64,000 nucleotides of DNA from Ectothiorhodospira haloalkaliphila ATCC 51935 (GCF_000633935.1 NZ_KK214998.1:743844-807843), one strand, 5' to 3'; positions 18,510-27,053 are shown, counted from the stretch's first letter. Notes: generated from the sequence alone by a model not told the origin. Translations and numbers: made by a program.

Positions 18510-19695
18510 GCAGGGCCCGGTCCGCGTCCCGGAGGTCCCGCAGATAGCCCAGTTCCACCAGCCAGCCGTCCAGGGCACCGAACAGGCGCTCCATGAGTCG
18601 CGCCCACAGGCCTCGGGCCTGCCAGCGCTCCAGGGTCCACTCCTGGGACTGCAGCAGATCACGGGAGAAGCTGTCGGCCACCTGACCCACCAGGGTGGGG
18701 TCGGTCACCTCCTGATTGGCCTCCATGTTCCAGCGCAGCGTCCAGTGATCCAGATTGCTGGAGCCCACCGTCAACCAGTCATCACAGATCACGTATTTGG
18801 CGTGCAGGCAGCGGGGCTGGAACTCGAAGATGCGCACCCCGGACCGCAGCAGACGTCCATAGAAACGTCGTCCGGCATGCCACACACCAGGGTGGTCCGT
18901 CTTGGGGCCTGGCAGCAGCAGGCGGACGTCCATGCCCCGGCGGGCGGCCTTCGTGAGGATGCGGCGCAGGCGTCGGGTGGGCACGAAATAGCCGGTGGTC
19001 AGCCAGATGCGCCGGCGTGAGCGTTTCATGGTGGCGATCACGCTGCGCATGACCGCCTGGCCACCCACGTCGGTGTGACCCACCACGCGACCGTCCCGCG
19101 GGTCCGATGGCTGGGTCCCCTCGCAGGAAAGATCACCCAGGCCCGGCATGTCCTGGTGATGCCAGCGTTGCCATGCATCGGCAAACAGGGCCTCCCAGTC
19201 CTGCACGCAAGGGCCGCGGATTTCCAGCATGACGTCATGCCAGGCGTCGGTGCCGGTCACCCGGGGATCGAAGGCATCGGTGAGACCGGCACCGCCGACG
19301 AAGGCCACCTGGCCGTCCACCGCCAGCAGTTTGCGATGATCGCGAAACAGGGACAGGCGCAGGCGTTCCCAGCCCAGGGGGTTGAAGGTGCCCAAGTGAA
19401 CACCGGCCTCCAGCAGACGCTCCCGGTCCGCGTCGCTCACACCCAGGCCGCCAAAACCGTCCAGCAGCAGGTGGACCTGCACACCGCGGCGCGCGGCATC
19501 GCTCAGGGCCTCCGCGAAGCGACTGAAAAGCGGGCCGGATTCGGCCAGATACATCTCCAGGAGCACTCGATGCCGAGCGCGACCGATGGCCTGGAGCATG
19601 GCGGGAAAGAACGCGCCACCGTCCACCAGCCAGCGAAAGGCGTGAGGGCCTCGGGTGGGGTAGGGCTGTCGGCTGCGAAACAGTCGGCGGTTCAT
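18475..19695 (-). CDS. phospholipase D family protein, cardiolipin synthase B-like
   Basis: A 406-residue protein with two HKD motifs, His120/Lys122/Asp127 (DHRKLLAVD) and His298/Lys300/Asp305 (LHAKYVICDD), each followed by a G-G/S-S-N type turn (VGGAGLTD, VGSSNLD). That is the pattern of ClsB/YbhO enzymes that condense phospholipids to cardiolipin. There are no N-terminal membrane helices, as in ClsB and unlike ClsA. The ATG at 19695 follows AAGGA. Its tail overlaps the mlaA tail by 35 bases, placing two phospholipid-handling genes end to end. Confidence 0.87.
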   Translation of the reverse strand: MNRRLFRSRQPYPTRGPHAFRWLVDGGAFFPAMLQAIGRARHRVLLEMYLAESGPLFSRFAEALSDAARRGVQVHLLLDGFGGLGVSDADRERLLEAGVHLGTFNPLGWERLRLSLFRDHRKLLAVDGQVAFVGGAGLTDAFDPRVTGTDAWHDVMLEIRGPCVQDWEALFADAWQRWHHQDMPGLGDLSCEGTQPSDPRDGRVVGHTDVGGQAVMRSVIATMKRSRRRIWLTTGYFVPTRRLRRILTKAARRGMDVRLLLPGPKTDHPGVWHAGRRFYGRLLRSGVRIFEFQPRCLHAKYVICDDWLTVGSSNLDHWTLRWNMEANQEVTDPTLVGQVADSFSRDLLQSQEWTLERWQARGLWARLMERLFGALDGWLVELGYLRDLRDADRALLRNRRPSPPAP

Positions 19696-19787
19696 CGTTC
19701 GTGTCCTTGGGGAATGGTATCCTCGCACGAAACTCCTTGCATCGACACCGGATCAAAACCGGGGATCCTCTCCCAGAAGGGAATGGC

Positions 19788-20309
19788 ATGTACGCACTCA
19801 TCAAACCATTTCTGCAACTGACCTTCCTGCAAAAGGGGCCGGAGGATCTGCCGGCCTCGGCCTTCCTGTTGTGGCTATGTGCCGTGGTGTATCTCTTCGT
19901 GGGGCTGATTGTGGCCGTGCCCTTCTACCCCTTTCAGATCGCCATCCTGCAGGCGGGCATGGAACTGGGACTGCTGGCCGCCTTTACGGCCCTGCTGCTG
20001 CAAGGCAAGGGTGTGCCCGAGCGTTTCGTGCAGACCTTCACCGCCCTCCTGGGGGTGGGCATCGTCCTGGGTCTGATCATGCTGCCGTTGGTGTACAGCC
20101 TGCGCGGCGCCGAGGCTCCAGAGGAGATCCCGGTGGTGGTCACGGTGGGGTATCTGGTGCTGCTGGGCTGGTTGCTGACCGCTTATGGTCATGTGCTGCG
20201 CAGCGCCCTGGGGCTCAAGACCGCCGCCGGGGGCGTGGCTCTGGCTGTGGGCTACCTGATGCTGGCGGCCGTGGCCGGTGAGATCCTCTATTCGGTGGTG
20301 ATGCGGTGA
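19788..20309 (+). CDS. uncharacterised inner-membrane protein upstream of mpl
   Basis: A 173-residue protein with about five hydrophobic helices and few charged residues (MYALIKPFLQLTFLQKGPED at the N-terminus). The ATG at 19788 follows AGAAGGGAA. Its stop overlaps the GTG start of mpl (GTGA), so the two are translationally coupled. I do not recognise the family; the arrangement suggests a role near the cell envelope or in murein recycling. That is inference from position only. Confidence 0.75.
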   Translation: MYALIKPFLQLTFLQKGPEDLPASAFLLWLCAVVYLFVGLIVAVPFYPFQIAILQAGMELGLLAAFTALLLQGKGVPERFVQTFTALLGVGIVLGLIMLPLVYSLRGAEAPEEIPVVVTVGYLVLLGWLLTAYGHVLRSALGLKTAAGGVALAVGYLMLAAVAGEILYSVVMR

Positions 20310-21670
20310 GTCACGTTCACATCCTGGGGATCTGCGGCACCTTCATGGGTGGGGTGGCCCTGTTGGCGCGGGCCGCGGGCTATCGGGTGACCGGATCGGA
20401 CGAGCATGTTTACCCCCCCATGAGCACCTTGCTGGCGGAGCAGGGTATTGAGGTGTCCCAGGGCCATGATCCGGCCCATCTGGACCCGGCGCCGGATGGG
20501 GTGGTGATTGGCAACGTCATGACCCGGGGCAATCCAGCCGTGGAGCATGTGCTCAATCGCGGGCTGCCCTATACCTCTGGTCCCCAGTGGCTGGCCGAGC
20601 ACGTGCTGCGGGATCGCTGGGTGCTGGCAGTGGCCGGCACCCATGGAAAGACCACCACCGCCAGCCTGCTGGCGTGGATCCTGGAGGATGCGGGGCTGAA
20701 TCCGGGGTTTCTCATCGGTGGGGTGCCGGACAACTTCGGGGTGTCGGCCCGGCTGGGGACATCGCCCTTTTTCGTGGTGGAGGCGGACGAGTACGACACG
20801 GCATTCTTCGACAAGCGCTCGAAGTTCGTCCACTACCGCCCGCGCACCCTGATCCTCAACAACCTGGAGTTTGATCACGCGGATATCTTTCCTGACCTGG
20901 CAGCCATCCAGCGTCAGTTCCATCATCTGGTGCGCACGGTGCCGGGGGAAGGGCGCATCATCAGTCGGGTGGGCGATGCCGCCCTGGAGGCGGTGCTGGA
21001 GCAGGGCTGCTGGACGCCGGTGGAGCGTTTCGGGGTGGGCGAGCCAGCGCCATGGCGTGGAGAACCCATCACGCCCGATGCCACCCGGTTTGCCATCCAT
21101 GAAGGACACGAGCCCGTGGCCGAGGGGCAATGGAGGCTACCGGGCCGGCACAACCTCAGCAATGCCCTGGCAGCGCTCCTGGCCGCCCGGCATGCAGGTG
21201 TGCCACTGGTGGCGGGGGTGGAGGCCCTGGGGCGCTTTGCGGGGGTGAAACGCCGCCTGCAGGTGCGGGGTGAGGTGCGCGGTGTGACCGTCCTTGATGA
21301 TTTTGCCCACCATCCCACGGCCATCGCCGCCACCCTGGAGGCCCTGCGGGCCCGGGTGGGCACGGCGCGCATCCTGGCGGTGCTGGAGCCCCGTTCCAAT
21401 ACCATGCGCATGGGGGTGCATCGGGACACCCTGGCGGATTCGCTGCGACTGGCTGATGGGGTCTGGATGCATCAACCGGCCTCGCTGGCGTGGGATCTGG
21501 CGCCGGTGGTGGCCGCACTGGGCGACTCAGCGCACGCCCTGCAGGATCTGGATGCGCTGGCCCGTTCCGTAGCCGAGCAGGCCCGCCCCGGGGATCATGT
21601 GCTGATCATGAGCAACGGCGGCTTCGGCGGACTGCACGAACGTTTGCTCGAGCGTTTGGCGGGCGAGTGA
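20306..21670 (+). CDS. mpl: UDP-N-acetylmuramate:L-alanyl-gamma-D-glutamyl-meso-diaminopimelate ligase
   Basis: A 454-residue Mur-ligase family enzyme that attaches recycled murein tripeptide to UDP-MurNAc. The N-terminal HILGICGTFMGGVALLA motif distinguishes Mpl from MurC. The ATP-binding loop is GTHGKTTTAS, followed by VEADEYDTAFFDKRSKF and DDFAHHPTAI. It starts at a GTG that overlaps the upstream stop. The length matches E. coli Mpl (457 residues). Confidence 0.95.
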   Translation: MSHVHILGICGTFMGGVALLARAAGYRVTGSDEHVYPPMSTLLAEQGIEVSQGHDPAHLDPAPDGVVIGNVMTRGNPAVEHVLNRGLPYTSGPQWLAEHVLRDRWVLAVAGTHGKTTTASLLAWILEDAGLNPGFLIGGVPDNFGVSARLGTSPFFVVEADEYDTAFFDKRSKFVHYRPRTLILNNLEFDHADIFPDLAAIQRQFHHLVRTVPGEGRIISRVGDAALEAVLEQGCWTPVERFGVGEPAPWRGEPITPDATRFAIHEGHEPVAEGQWRLPGRHNLSNALAALLAARHAGVPLVAGVEALGRFAGVKRRLQVRGEVRGVTVLDDFAHHPTAIAATLEALRARVGTARILAVLEPRSNTMRMGVHRDTLADSLRLADGVWMHQPASLAWDLAPVVAALGDSAHALQDLDALARSVAEQARPGDHVLIMSNGGFGGLHERLLERLAGE

Positions 21671-21737
21671 ACCGCCGGTTCAAACCCCGGGCCCGGTGCT
21701 CTACAATCCACGGCTTTGCCCTTGCGGAACCCAGTTG

Positions 21738-22112
21738 ATGATTTCAAAAGAGGAATTCACCGCCCACCGGGAGCAGTTCGAGGCCTTCGTGGCCACGGTA
21801 CACCGCTTTGCGGCGCTGCTGTTCGGCATCACCTTCGTGGGCTATGGTGCGGCGGTCTGGGTGTGGTTCGAAGGGGCCACCTGGACCGCCCTGATCATCG
21901 CCACCCTGTCCTACCTGTTCTTCCGCCAGTTCCGGCGCCTGTCGGTGAATCTGGCGCGGGTGAAGTTCACGCCGCGTCCCGAGGCCCGGGAGATGCTGCT
22001 GCTGGTGGACAAGGCTCTGGATGATCACAAGCCCCATCAGGTGCTGGCCCACCTGGAAGGGCAGGTGGGGGCCGCGCGCAAGCAGGGTGAGGACGCCTCC
22101 TCTACAGACTGA
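21738..22112 (+). CDS. small membrane protein, uncharacterised
   Basis: A 124-residue protein with two central hydrophobic helices (about 24-42 and 46-62) between charged ends. The N-terminus is MISKEEFTAHREQFEAF, and the C-terminal third is helical and soluble. The ATG at 21738 is used because the longer frame adds a cysteine/proline-rich stretch without family character. Its last eleven bases overlap the end of convergent cyaY. No function can be assigned. Confidence 0.65.
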   Translation: MISKEEFTAHREQFEAFVATVHRFAALLFGITFVGYGAAVWVWFEGATWTALIIATLSYLFFRQFRRLSVNLARVKFTPRPEAREMLLLVDKALDDHKPHQVLAHLEGQVGAARKQGEDASSTD

Positions 22113-22425
22113 TGTCGGTGCCCACCTTGAGGCTCAGCACCCGATTGAGGGTGGCCACCAGTTCATGGCCTTCCTTGTCGTCCAGCCACTGGTCGGAATG
22201 GGCATCGTAGCCGAAATGGGCCGGGCCCTCGGGCGAGGCCAGCCAGATCTGCCGCAGCGGCTCCTGGCGATTTAGAATCAGCTTGCTGCGATCTTCGAAC
22301 TCGATGGTGAGCACGCCGTCGACGATGTCCATGTCCAGGTCGGTCAGTTCGTCCACGGCGCTCATGCGTTCCATGAGTTCCTCCAGGGTCTGCTCTGCCT
22401 GGACGCTGAAGGACACTTGATTCAT
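22102..22425 (-). CDS. cyaY: frataxin homologue CyaY
   Basis: A 107-residue frataxin. It modulates iron-sulfur cluster assembly on IscU/IscS and binds iron through an acidic first helix (EELMERMSAVDELTDLDMDI). The strand segments GVLTIEFEDRSKLILNRQ and RQIWLAS followed by GPAHF are diagnostic. It is transcribed away from yajQ. Expected partners such as isc genes are not in the window. Confidence 0.93.
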   Translation of the reverse strand: MNQVSFSVQAEQTLEELMERMSAVDELTDLDMDIVDGVLTIEFEDRSKLILNRQEPLRQIWLASPEGPAHFGYDAHSDQWLDDKEGHELVATLNRVLSLKVGTDISL

Positions 22426-22520
22426 GGGCGGGGATCCTCGTATTCGGGTGGGGTGGTGGGCCAGGCTTCACGTTATCATGTTTGAGTCGTGCACAATCAG
22501 GTATCCAGACGGAGAGATCA

Positions 22521-23003
22521 ATGCCTTCCTTTGATGTGGTGTCCGAAGTGGACATGCAGGAGTTGCGCAATGCCGTGGGCCAGACCCGGCGTGAAGTGGA
22601 GAACCGCTACGATTTCAAGGGTTCCGCGGCCAACGTAGAGCAAAGCGAGGCCGAGCTGACCCTGTTCGGGGATTCCGAATTCCAGGTGGATCAGGTCATG
22701 GACATCCTCACCCAGAAGATGGCCAAGCGGGGCATCGACGTGAGCTGCCTGGAGTCGGGCAAGCTGGAGGAGGGCGGCGGCAAGGCCCGCCGCACCGTCA
22801 CCATCCGCCAAGGCATCGACCAGGACATGGGCAAGAAGATCATCCGCCTGGTCAAGGACAGCAAGCTCAAGGTGCAGGCCTCGATCCAGGGCGAGAAGGT
22901 GCGTATTACCGGGAAGAAGCGCGATGACCTTCAGGATGTGATCGCCCTGCTGCGCAAGGCGGAACTTGACCTGCCGCTACAGTACGACAACTTCCGGGAT
23001 TGA
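22521..23003 (+). CDS. yajQ: YajQ family nucleotide-binding protein
   Basis: A 160-residue UPF0234 protein with the full family pattern: MPSFDVVSEVDMQELRNAV, NRYDFKGS, GKKIIRLVKDSKLKVQASIQ and the C-terminal LPLQYDNFRD. Some YajQ proteins bind c-di-GMP (shown in Xanthomonas and Pseudomonas); whether this one does is unknown. The ATG at 22521 follows GGAGAGATCA. Confidence 0.95.
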   Translation: MPSFDVVSEVDMQELRNAVGQTRREVENRYDFKGSAANVEQSEAELTLFGDSEFQVDQVMDILTQKMAKRGIDVSCLESGKLEEGGGKARRTVTIRQGIDQDMGKKIIRLVKDSKLKVQASIQGEKVRITGKKRDDLQDVIALLRKAELDLPLQYDNFRD

Positions 23004-23008
23004 GCTCA

Positions 23009-23326
23009 CTACATCTCGGCATCCGAGTCGCGGCCCGGCATCCAGCCCATGGACCGGGCCTTCTCGATGGCCTGGTCGTGGATGCGGGTGTGGCGCTCGC
23101 GGATCTCCGGGGGCAGGTTGCTCACCCGCAGACCGTATTGGTCCCAGGTGGCATTGACCTTGTCATGCAGCACCTGGATCTGCGCGGTGGTCCAGCCCTC
23201 ACAGGTCTCGGTCTCCGGGAGGAGCTCGAAGATCCAGGCATCCTTGATGATGCCGCCGATGGGAGTCATGCCGCCGTGCAGGTCGTTGTGGATGCCTACG
23301 TAGGTCTGTTGTGTTCTGGAATTCAT
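23009..23326 (-). CDS. conserved-looking small soluble protein, function unknown
   Basis: A 105-residue protein without membrane segments or a signal peptide. It begins MNSRTQQTYVGIHNDLHGGM and contains FELLPETETCEGW, with a single Cys. The ATG at 23326 has GAGGA at good spacing, and codon use is like that of neighbours, so the gene looks real. It is divergent from the Rieske-like gene, with only 35 bases between their starts, so their promoters must overlap and the two may be coregulated. Its stop is six bases beyond the convergent yajQ stop. Confidence 0.75.
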   Translation of the reverse strand: MNSRTQQTYVGIHNDLHGGMTPIGGIIKDAWIFELLPETETCEGWTTAQIQVLHDKVNATWDQYGLRVSNLPPEIRERHTRIHDQAIEKARSMGWMPGRDSDAEM

Positions 23327-23361
23327 CTTGGTTCCTCAATTGTGGTCCATAATCTTCGCCC

Positions 23362-23952
23362 ATGATGCCTGAATCCTTCAACGTACCGCCGGACCAGCGC
23401 CGAATTTATTATCGCGTGGCCCTCAAGATGCTGGCACTGCTGGGTGTGGCCATGCTGGCCTATGTGATGCTCAGCGGTGTGCTGGGAGACCCTGACGACG
23501 ACGGCGGCCAGAGCGGCGGCCGATCCGTGGATATTTCCGACCTGGCCCCGGGGGAGGTCAAGGCCATGACCTGGGAAGGTCGTCCCATCTGGATTGTCGG
23601 GCGCACCCCCGAGATGCTGGAGGCGGATGCGGCGTTCTCAGACCAGCTCTACGATGCCGATTCCCGTTTGAGTCGCCAGCCCCGGGATTACCGCAACTCG
23701 CACCGGTCCGCCTCTCCCGAGGTGCTGGTGGTGGTGGCCCTGGGCACCGATCTGGCTTGCGAACTCACCTGGGTGCCGCCCGAGGTTGCTTCGGAGGAGG
23801 GCTGGGGCGGCGGTTTCGTCGACCGATGCCGCGGCTCCCGCTACGACCTGTCCGGTCGTGTCTACCGCGATCAACACGCCCGCCGCAACCTGGAAGTGCC
23901 CAACTACCGATTGCTGCCCGACGACCGCCTCATCCTGGGGCAGACCCCATAG
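23362..23952 (+). CDS. membrane-anchored Rieske-fold protein lacking the cluster ligands
   Basis: A 196-residue protein with one N-terminal membrane anchor (about 18-41) and then a domain that follows the PetA Rieske plan. VDISDLAPGEVKAMTWEGRPIWIVGRTPE matches the region before the cluster, and GSRYDLSGRVYRDQHAR...NLEVPNYRLL matches the region after it. The cluster-binding loops are ruined: CTHLGC is replaced by CELTWV (Cys133 kept, His lost), and CPCHGS by DRCRGS (ligand Cys and His lost, Cys156 kept). A [2Fe-2S] centre of Rieske type therefore cannot form. It may have a structural or regulatory role toward a bc1-type complex or respiratory partner. The start is the ATG at 23362 or the next ATG at 23365. 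Confidence 0.8.
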   Translation: MMPESFNVPPDQRRIYYRVALKMLALLGVAMLAYVMLSGVLGDPDDDGGQSGGRSVDISDLAPGEVKAMTWEGRPIWIVGRTPEMLEADAAFSDQLYDADSRLSRQPRDYRNSHRSASPEVLVVVALGTDLACELTWVPPEVASEEGWGGGFVDRCRGSRYDLSGRVYRDQHARRNLEVPNYRLLPDDRLILGQTP

Positions 23953-24041
23953 AGGATCAGCCTGTCGTCCCGAAGGAGGCCTTTGCCGGGGGCGCGTCAG
24001 TCAGAGGGCCTTCAGCAGAGGGGGTAGTGAGCAAGTTTTTC

Positions 24042-24128
24042 GTGGGAGCGGGCCTCGCCCGCGAAAGCGGCGGGCACACACTCCGGGCGCTGCTGCCGCA
24101 GCGCATCGCTGGCAGGCCAGCTCCCACA
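24042..24128 (+). repeat. REP-like palindromic repeat, copy C
   Basis: Full-length copy with the head GTGGGAGCGGGCCTCGCCCG, internal palindrome GCGCTGCTGCCGCAGCGC and tail GGCAGGCCAGCTCCCACA. It lies between the convergent Rieske-like gene and rsmJ. Confidence 0.88.
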
Positions 24129-24142
24129 GTGTCTGTTGCCGT

Positions 24143-24928
24143 TCAAGGGCGGGTGAGGTAGACGTCGAAACGGGTACTGCTGCCGGGGATCTGGAAGTCC
24201 GGTGCCTGGCCTCCCAGGGGCTCGGCTCGCACGGGGCGCTTCACCACCACCCGCTCCCGCGCCGCCTGAAGAGACGCTTCCAGTACCTGGGCGGCATCCT
24301 CATCGTCGCCCACCACAGCCCGGAATGCCCGCATCTCCTTCTTCACCAGCGCGGATTTGTCCCGGTGCGGGTACATGGGATCCAGGGTGACCACGTCGCA
24401 GGGATGATCTGCCAGCCAATGGGCGGCATCGCCCCTGACAAGGTTCATGCGACCCGCGGCCTCAGCCAGCTCTGGTTCACGGGCGGCACGGTCCAGTCCA
24501 TCAGCCAGCAGCGCGGCAATCACCGGATGGCGCTCCAGCAGGGTGACCTTGCACCCCAGCAGGGCCAGTATGAACGCATCCCGGCCCAACCCGGCCGTGG
24601 CATCCACCACATGGGGGCGATGCCCCCCCTTGATGCCCACGGCCCGCGCCAAGGGCTCCTTGCGGGCGCTGACCCGTGGCCCCCGATACCCCAGCCGGCC
24701 GCCAGCCAGGTCCACGAACACCGGCCCCGGGGCCTTGGGCCCGCACTGGCGCAACTCCAGGCGCTCAGGGGTGACGGCCAGGTGCCAGGTGTCGGGGGCG
24801 GGATCCGTCTCGGCGAGTTCCAGGCCCAGGGCACGGGCCAGGGCCTCGGCACGAGGGCGATCGGCGGCGCTATCGCAGGCGATGGTCTTGATGAGGGCTG
24901 CCCCCTTTACAGCTTCTCGCTTTTTCAA
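24143..24928 (-). CDS. rsmJ: 16S rRNA (guanine1516-N2)-methyltransferase
   Basis: A 261-residue SAM-dependent methyltransferase of the RsmJ (YhiQ) family, which modifies G1516 in the small subunit. The motifs VVDATAGLGRDAFILA (SAM loop), LLERHPVIAALLADGL and the catalytic DPMYPHRDKSALVKKEMR are diagnostic. The start appears to be a TTG at 24928 that overlaps the slyX stop (TTGA). This points to translational coupling; no better in-frame ATG lies nearby. Confidence 0.92.
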   Translation of the reverse strand: MKKREAVKGAALIKTIACDSAADRPRAEALARALGLELAETDPAPDTWHLAVTPERLELRQCGPKAPGPVFVDLAGGRLGYRGPRVSARKEPLARAVGIKGGHRPHVVDATAGLGRDAFILALLGCKVTLLERHPVIAALLADGLDRAAREPELAEAAGRMNLVRGDAAHWLADHPCDVVTLDPMYPHRDKSALVKKEMRAFRAVVGDDEDAAQVLEASLQAARERVVVKRPVRAEPLGGQAPDFQIPGSSTRFDVYLTRP

Positions 24929-25146
24929 TAATGGGGCGGCGGAGGCTCGGGGCCTTCCTGACCGCCACCCTGGGTGGCCAGCACCTCGGCCAGACGCAGG
25001 CGCAGATCCTCCATCTGCCGCTGCATCTGAAACAACTCTTGTTGCTGGCGGGTGACCACCTCGTTGAGATCCTGCAGCTGGGCATCCTGATGGGCCAGAC
25101 GGATTTCAAGATCGATCACGCGATCGTTCATGGGCGTGGTGGACAT
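24925..25146 (-). CDS. slyX: SlyX family coiled-coil protein
   Basis: A 73-residue SlyX homologue: almost entirely a coiled coil (residues about 8-60, heptads rich in Leu and Gln) ending in the family's PPPHY tail. The role is unknown even in E. coli. The start is the ATG at 25146 or a second ATG five codons in. It overlaps rsmJ by four bases. Confidence 0.88.
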   Translation of the reverse strand: MSTTPMNDRVIDLEIRLAHQDAQLQDLNEVVTRQQQELFQMQRQMEDLRLRLAEVLATQGGGQEGPEPPPPHY

Positions 25147-25157
25147 GTGCCGGATAC

Positions 25158-26123
25158 CTATGGGCTGACCTGATTCGTGGGCTGGCCGGACTTGAAGGCC
25201 TGGATATTGGCTGCCAGGGCATCCACCATGCGCTGGCGGGCCTCGACGGCCGCCCAGGCGATATGGGGGGTGATGATCAGGTTGGGGATGTCCGCTGCCA
25301 GCAGGGGATGACCCGCCTCGGGCGGTTCCTTCTCCAGCACATCCACTCCAGCGCCACCGATCTCGCCGCGCCGCAAGGCCTCGGCCAGGGCCGCGTTATC
25401 CACGATGGCCCCCCGTGCCGTATTGATCAGCACCGCATCACTCTTCATCATGCGTAATCGGTGCTCATCAATCAGCTGGTGGGTTTCTGGCGTCAGTGGG
25501 CAGTGAAGGCTGAGCACGTCGCTGGTGCCGATCACTTCATCCAGCGCCAGGCGCCCCGGCTCCGGTCCCCGACCGGTCAGGCTTTGTGCCACTGCCACGT
25601 CCATGCCGAAGGCCTGCGCCGCCTGTGCCGTGGCCCGGCCCAGCACTCCGTAACCGATGATGCCCAGGCGCCGACCATCTAGCTCCCGGATGGGGTGATC
25701 CAGCAGGCAGAACTGCCGGCTGTCGTTCCAGGCGCCAGAGCGCACATCATCATGGTACCGGGACAGGCGTACGGTCAGAGAGAGCAGCATGGCAAACACA
25801 TGCTGCACCACGGAGGCCGTGGCATAGTCCCGCACGTTGCACACAGTGATACCCAGGCGCGATGCGGCCTCCAGATCCACATTGTTGGTCCCTGTGGCCG
25901 CCAGGCAGACCAGTTTCAGATCCGGGGCGGCCGCCAGGGCATCGGCATCCAGCACCACCTTGTTGGTGATCACCACCTGGGCACCCTGGATGCGCTCCAC
26001 CGTTTCCGGTGGTCGGGTGTAGTCATGAAAGGTCCAGCGGGTGAGGGAGTCGTGAAGGGGAGAGAGATCCAGATCCCCCCGATCCAGGGTTTCCAGATCG
26101 AGAAATACGCCCTGTTCGATCAT
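25158..26123 (-). CDS. D-isomer-specific 2-hydroxyacid dehydrogenase
   Basis: A 321-residue NAD(P)-dependent dehydrogenase of the glycerate/hydroxypyruvate reductase class. The nucleotide loop is GIIGYGVLGRATA. The catalytic Arg is in LINTARGAIVD, the Glu in VLEKEPPEAGHPLL and the His in IITPHIAWA. The most likely reaction is hydroxypyruvate or glyoxylate reduction, which would suit disposal of photorespiratory products in a RuBisCO-bearing cell. The substrate cannot be read from the sequence. It is upstream of slyX by eleven bases in the same direction. Confidence 0.9.
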   Translation of the reverse strand: MIEQGVFLDLETLDRGDLDLSPLHDSLTRWTFHDYTRPPETVERIQGAQVVITNKVVLDADALAAAPDLKLVCLAATGTNNVDLEAASRLGITVCNVRDYATASVVQHVFAMLLSLTVRLSRYHDDVRSGAWNDSRQFCLLDHPIRELDGRRLGIIGYGVLGRATAQAAQAFGMDVAVAQSLTGRGPEPGRLALDEVIGTSDVLSLHCPLTPETHQLIDEHRLRMMKSDAVLINTARGAIVDNAALAEALRRGEIGGAGVDVLEKEPPEAGHPLLAADIPNLIITPHIAWAAVEARQRMVDALAANIQAFKSGQPTNQVSP

Positions 26124-26149
26124 CGGTCGCGATTTCCTTGCCTCAGGAA

Positions 26150-26184
26150 AGTAAAGACCCCTCTCCCGGGAGGGTAGAGGGGTC
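26150..26184 (-). terminator. rho-independent-like terminator after the yccA-family gene
   Basis: A perfect nine-base stem GACCCCTCT/AGAGGGGTC (26156-26164 with 26176-26184) is followed on the minus strand by CTTTAC. It lies between the YccA-family gene and the dehydrogenase gene. The stem belongs to the CCCCTCTCC-type hairpin family also seen at 51240 and 58173. Confidence 0.65.
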
Positions 26185-26210
26185 GGGTGTGCTGCCGTTC
26201 AGTCAGGGGA

Positions 26211-26885
26211 TCAGTTATCGCCGCTGAGCATGGCAAACAGGTTCATCATGTGCAGGAACAGCACATAGATGTTGGCGAACAGGGAGACCGTCATCACCAC
26301 ATAGTTGGCCTCGCCGTCATGCACCATGCGGCTGGTATCCCACAGGATGGCGGCGGACACCAGCAGCACCACAGCCGAGGAGATGGCCAGGGACAGGGCC
26401 GGAATGGCCAGGAACAGGTTGGCGATGATGGCCGCCAGGATCACCAAGAAGCCCACGAACACGAAGCCGCCCAGGAAGCTGAAGTCCTTGCGCGTGACCA
26501 GGGCATAGGCCGACAGTCCCACGAACACCAGCGCCGTGGAGGCCAGGGCACCACCGACGATGGCCGGGCCGTTGGGCAGGCTCAGGTACAGGGAGACGAT
26601 GGGGCCCAGGATGAAGCCCATGATGCCGGTGAAGGCAAAGGTGAGCGGAATGCTCCAAACGCTGTTACGCAGGGCGTGGATGCCAAAGGGCATACCGATG
26701 AAGATGGCCAGCATCACGATCCAGTGCACCGGCGGCGCCCCCACCGCCATGGCCACGAAGGCCATGATGGCGCTGAACGCCAGGGTCATGGACAGCAGCA
26801 TGTAGGTGTTGCGGATAACCTTGTTGGTGGCCAGAGCCTGACTCTGGGCCTGCTGGGTTACGGTGCTCGCGCGCTCCGTCTGCAT
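26211..26885 (-). CDS. Bax inhibitor-1/YccA family membrane protein
   Basis: A 224-residue protein with about seven membrane helices and the BI-1 family pattern (NTYMLLSMTLAFSAIMAFVA; FTGIMGFILGPIVS; ILWDTSRMVHDGEANYV; LFLHMMNLFAMLSG). YccA of E. coli is a substrate and modulator of the FtsH protease; other relatives conduct calcium or protons. The acidic Asp in LWDTSRMVH matches the conserved pore-region residue. Its promoter lies in the 168-base gap shared with the divergent tRNA-Ser. Confidence 0.93.
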   Translation of the reverse strand: MQTERASTVTQQAQSQALATNKVIRNTYMLLSMTLAFSAIMAFVAMAVGAPPVHWIVMLAIFIGMPFGIHALRNSVWSIPLTFAFTGIMGFILGPIVSLYLSLPNGPAIVGGALASTALVFVGLSAYALVTRKDFSFLGGFVFVGFLVILAAIIANLFLAIPALSLAISSAVVLLVSAAILWDTSRMVHDGEANYVVMTVSLFANIYVLFLHMMNLFAMLSGDN

Positions 26886-26983
26886 GGGTGATCCTCCGGA
26901 AAAGTGGTTGGAAACGATCAGTGTACGATGACGGTAAGGTACTTGATTCCATGCGGTTGATCAAAGCATGCCATCGACATTTC

Positions 26984-27013
26984 TTGTGGCTTCATGACCA
27001 AGCCGGTTAAAAT
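26984..27013 (+). promoter_or_regulatory. predicted sigma-70 promoter of tRNA-Ser
   Basis: TTGTGG (26984-26989) and TAAAAT (27008-27013) are separated by 18 bases. A GC-rich discriminator (ACCCGCC) follows, as is usual for stringently controlled stable-RNA promoters. The predicted start is about 35 bases before the tRNA. Confidence 0.6.
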
Positions 27014-27053
27014 ACCCGCCTTCTATGACCTCGCAACGCTGATCAGCGTTCAC

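Noticed and set aside
23362-23952. Functional Rieske subunit (petA)
   Set aside because: Both ligand histidines and one ligand cysteine are missing, and no petB or petC is adjacent.
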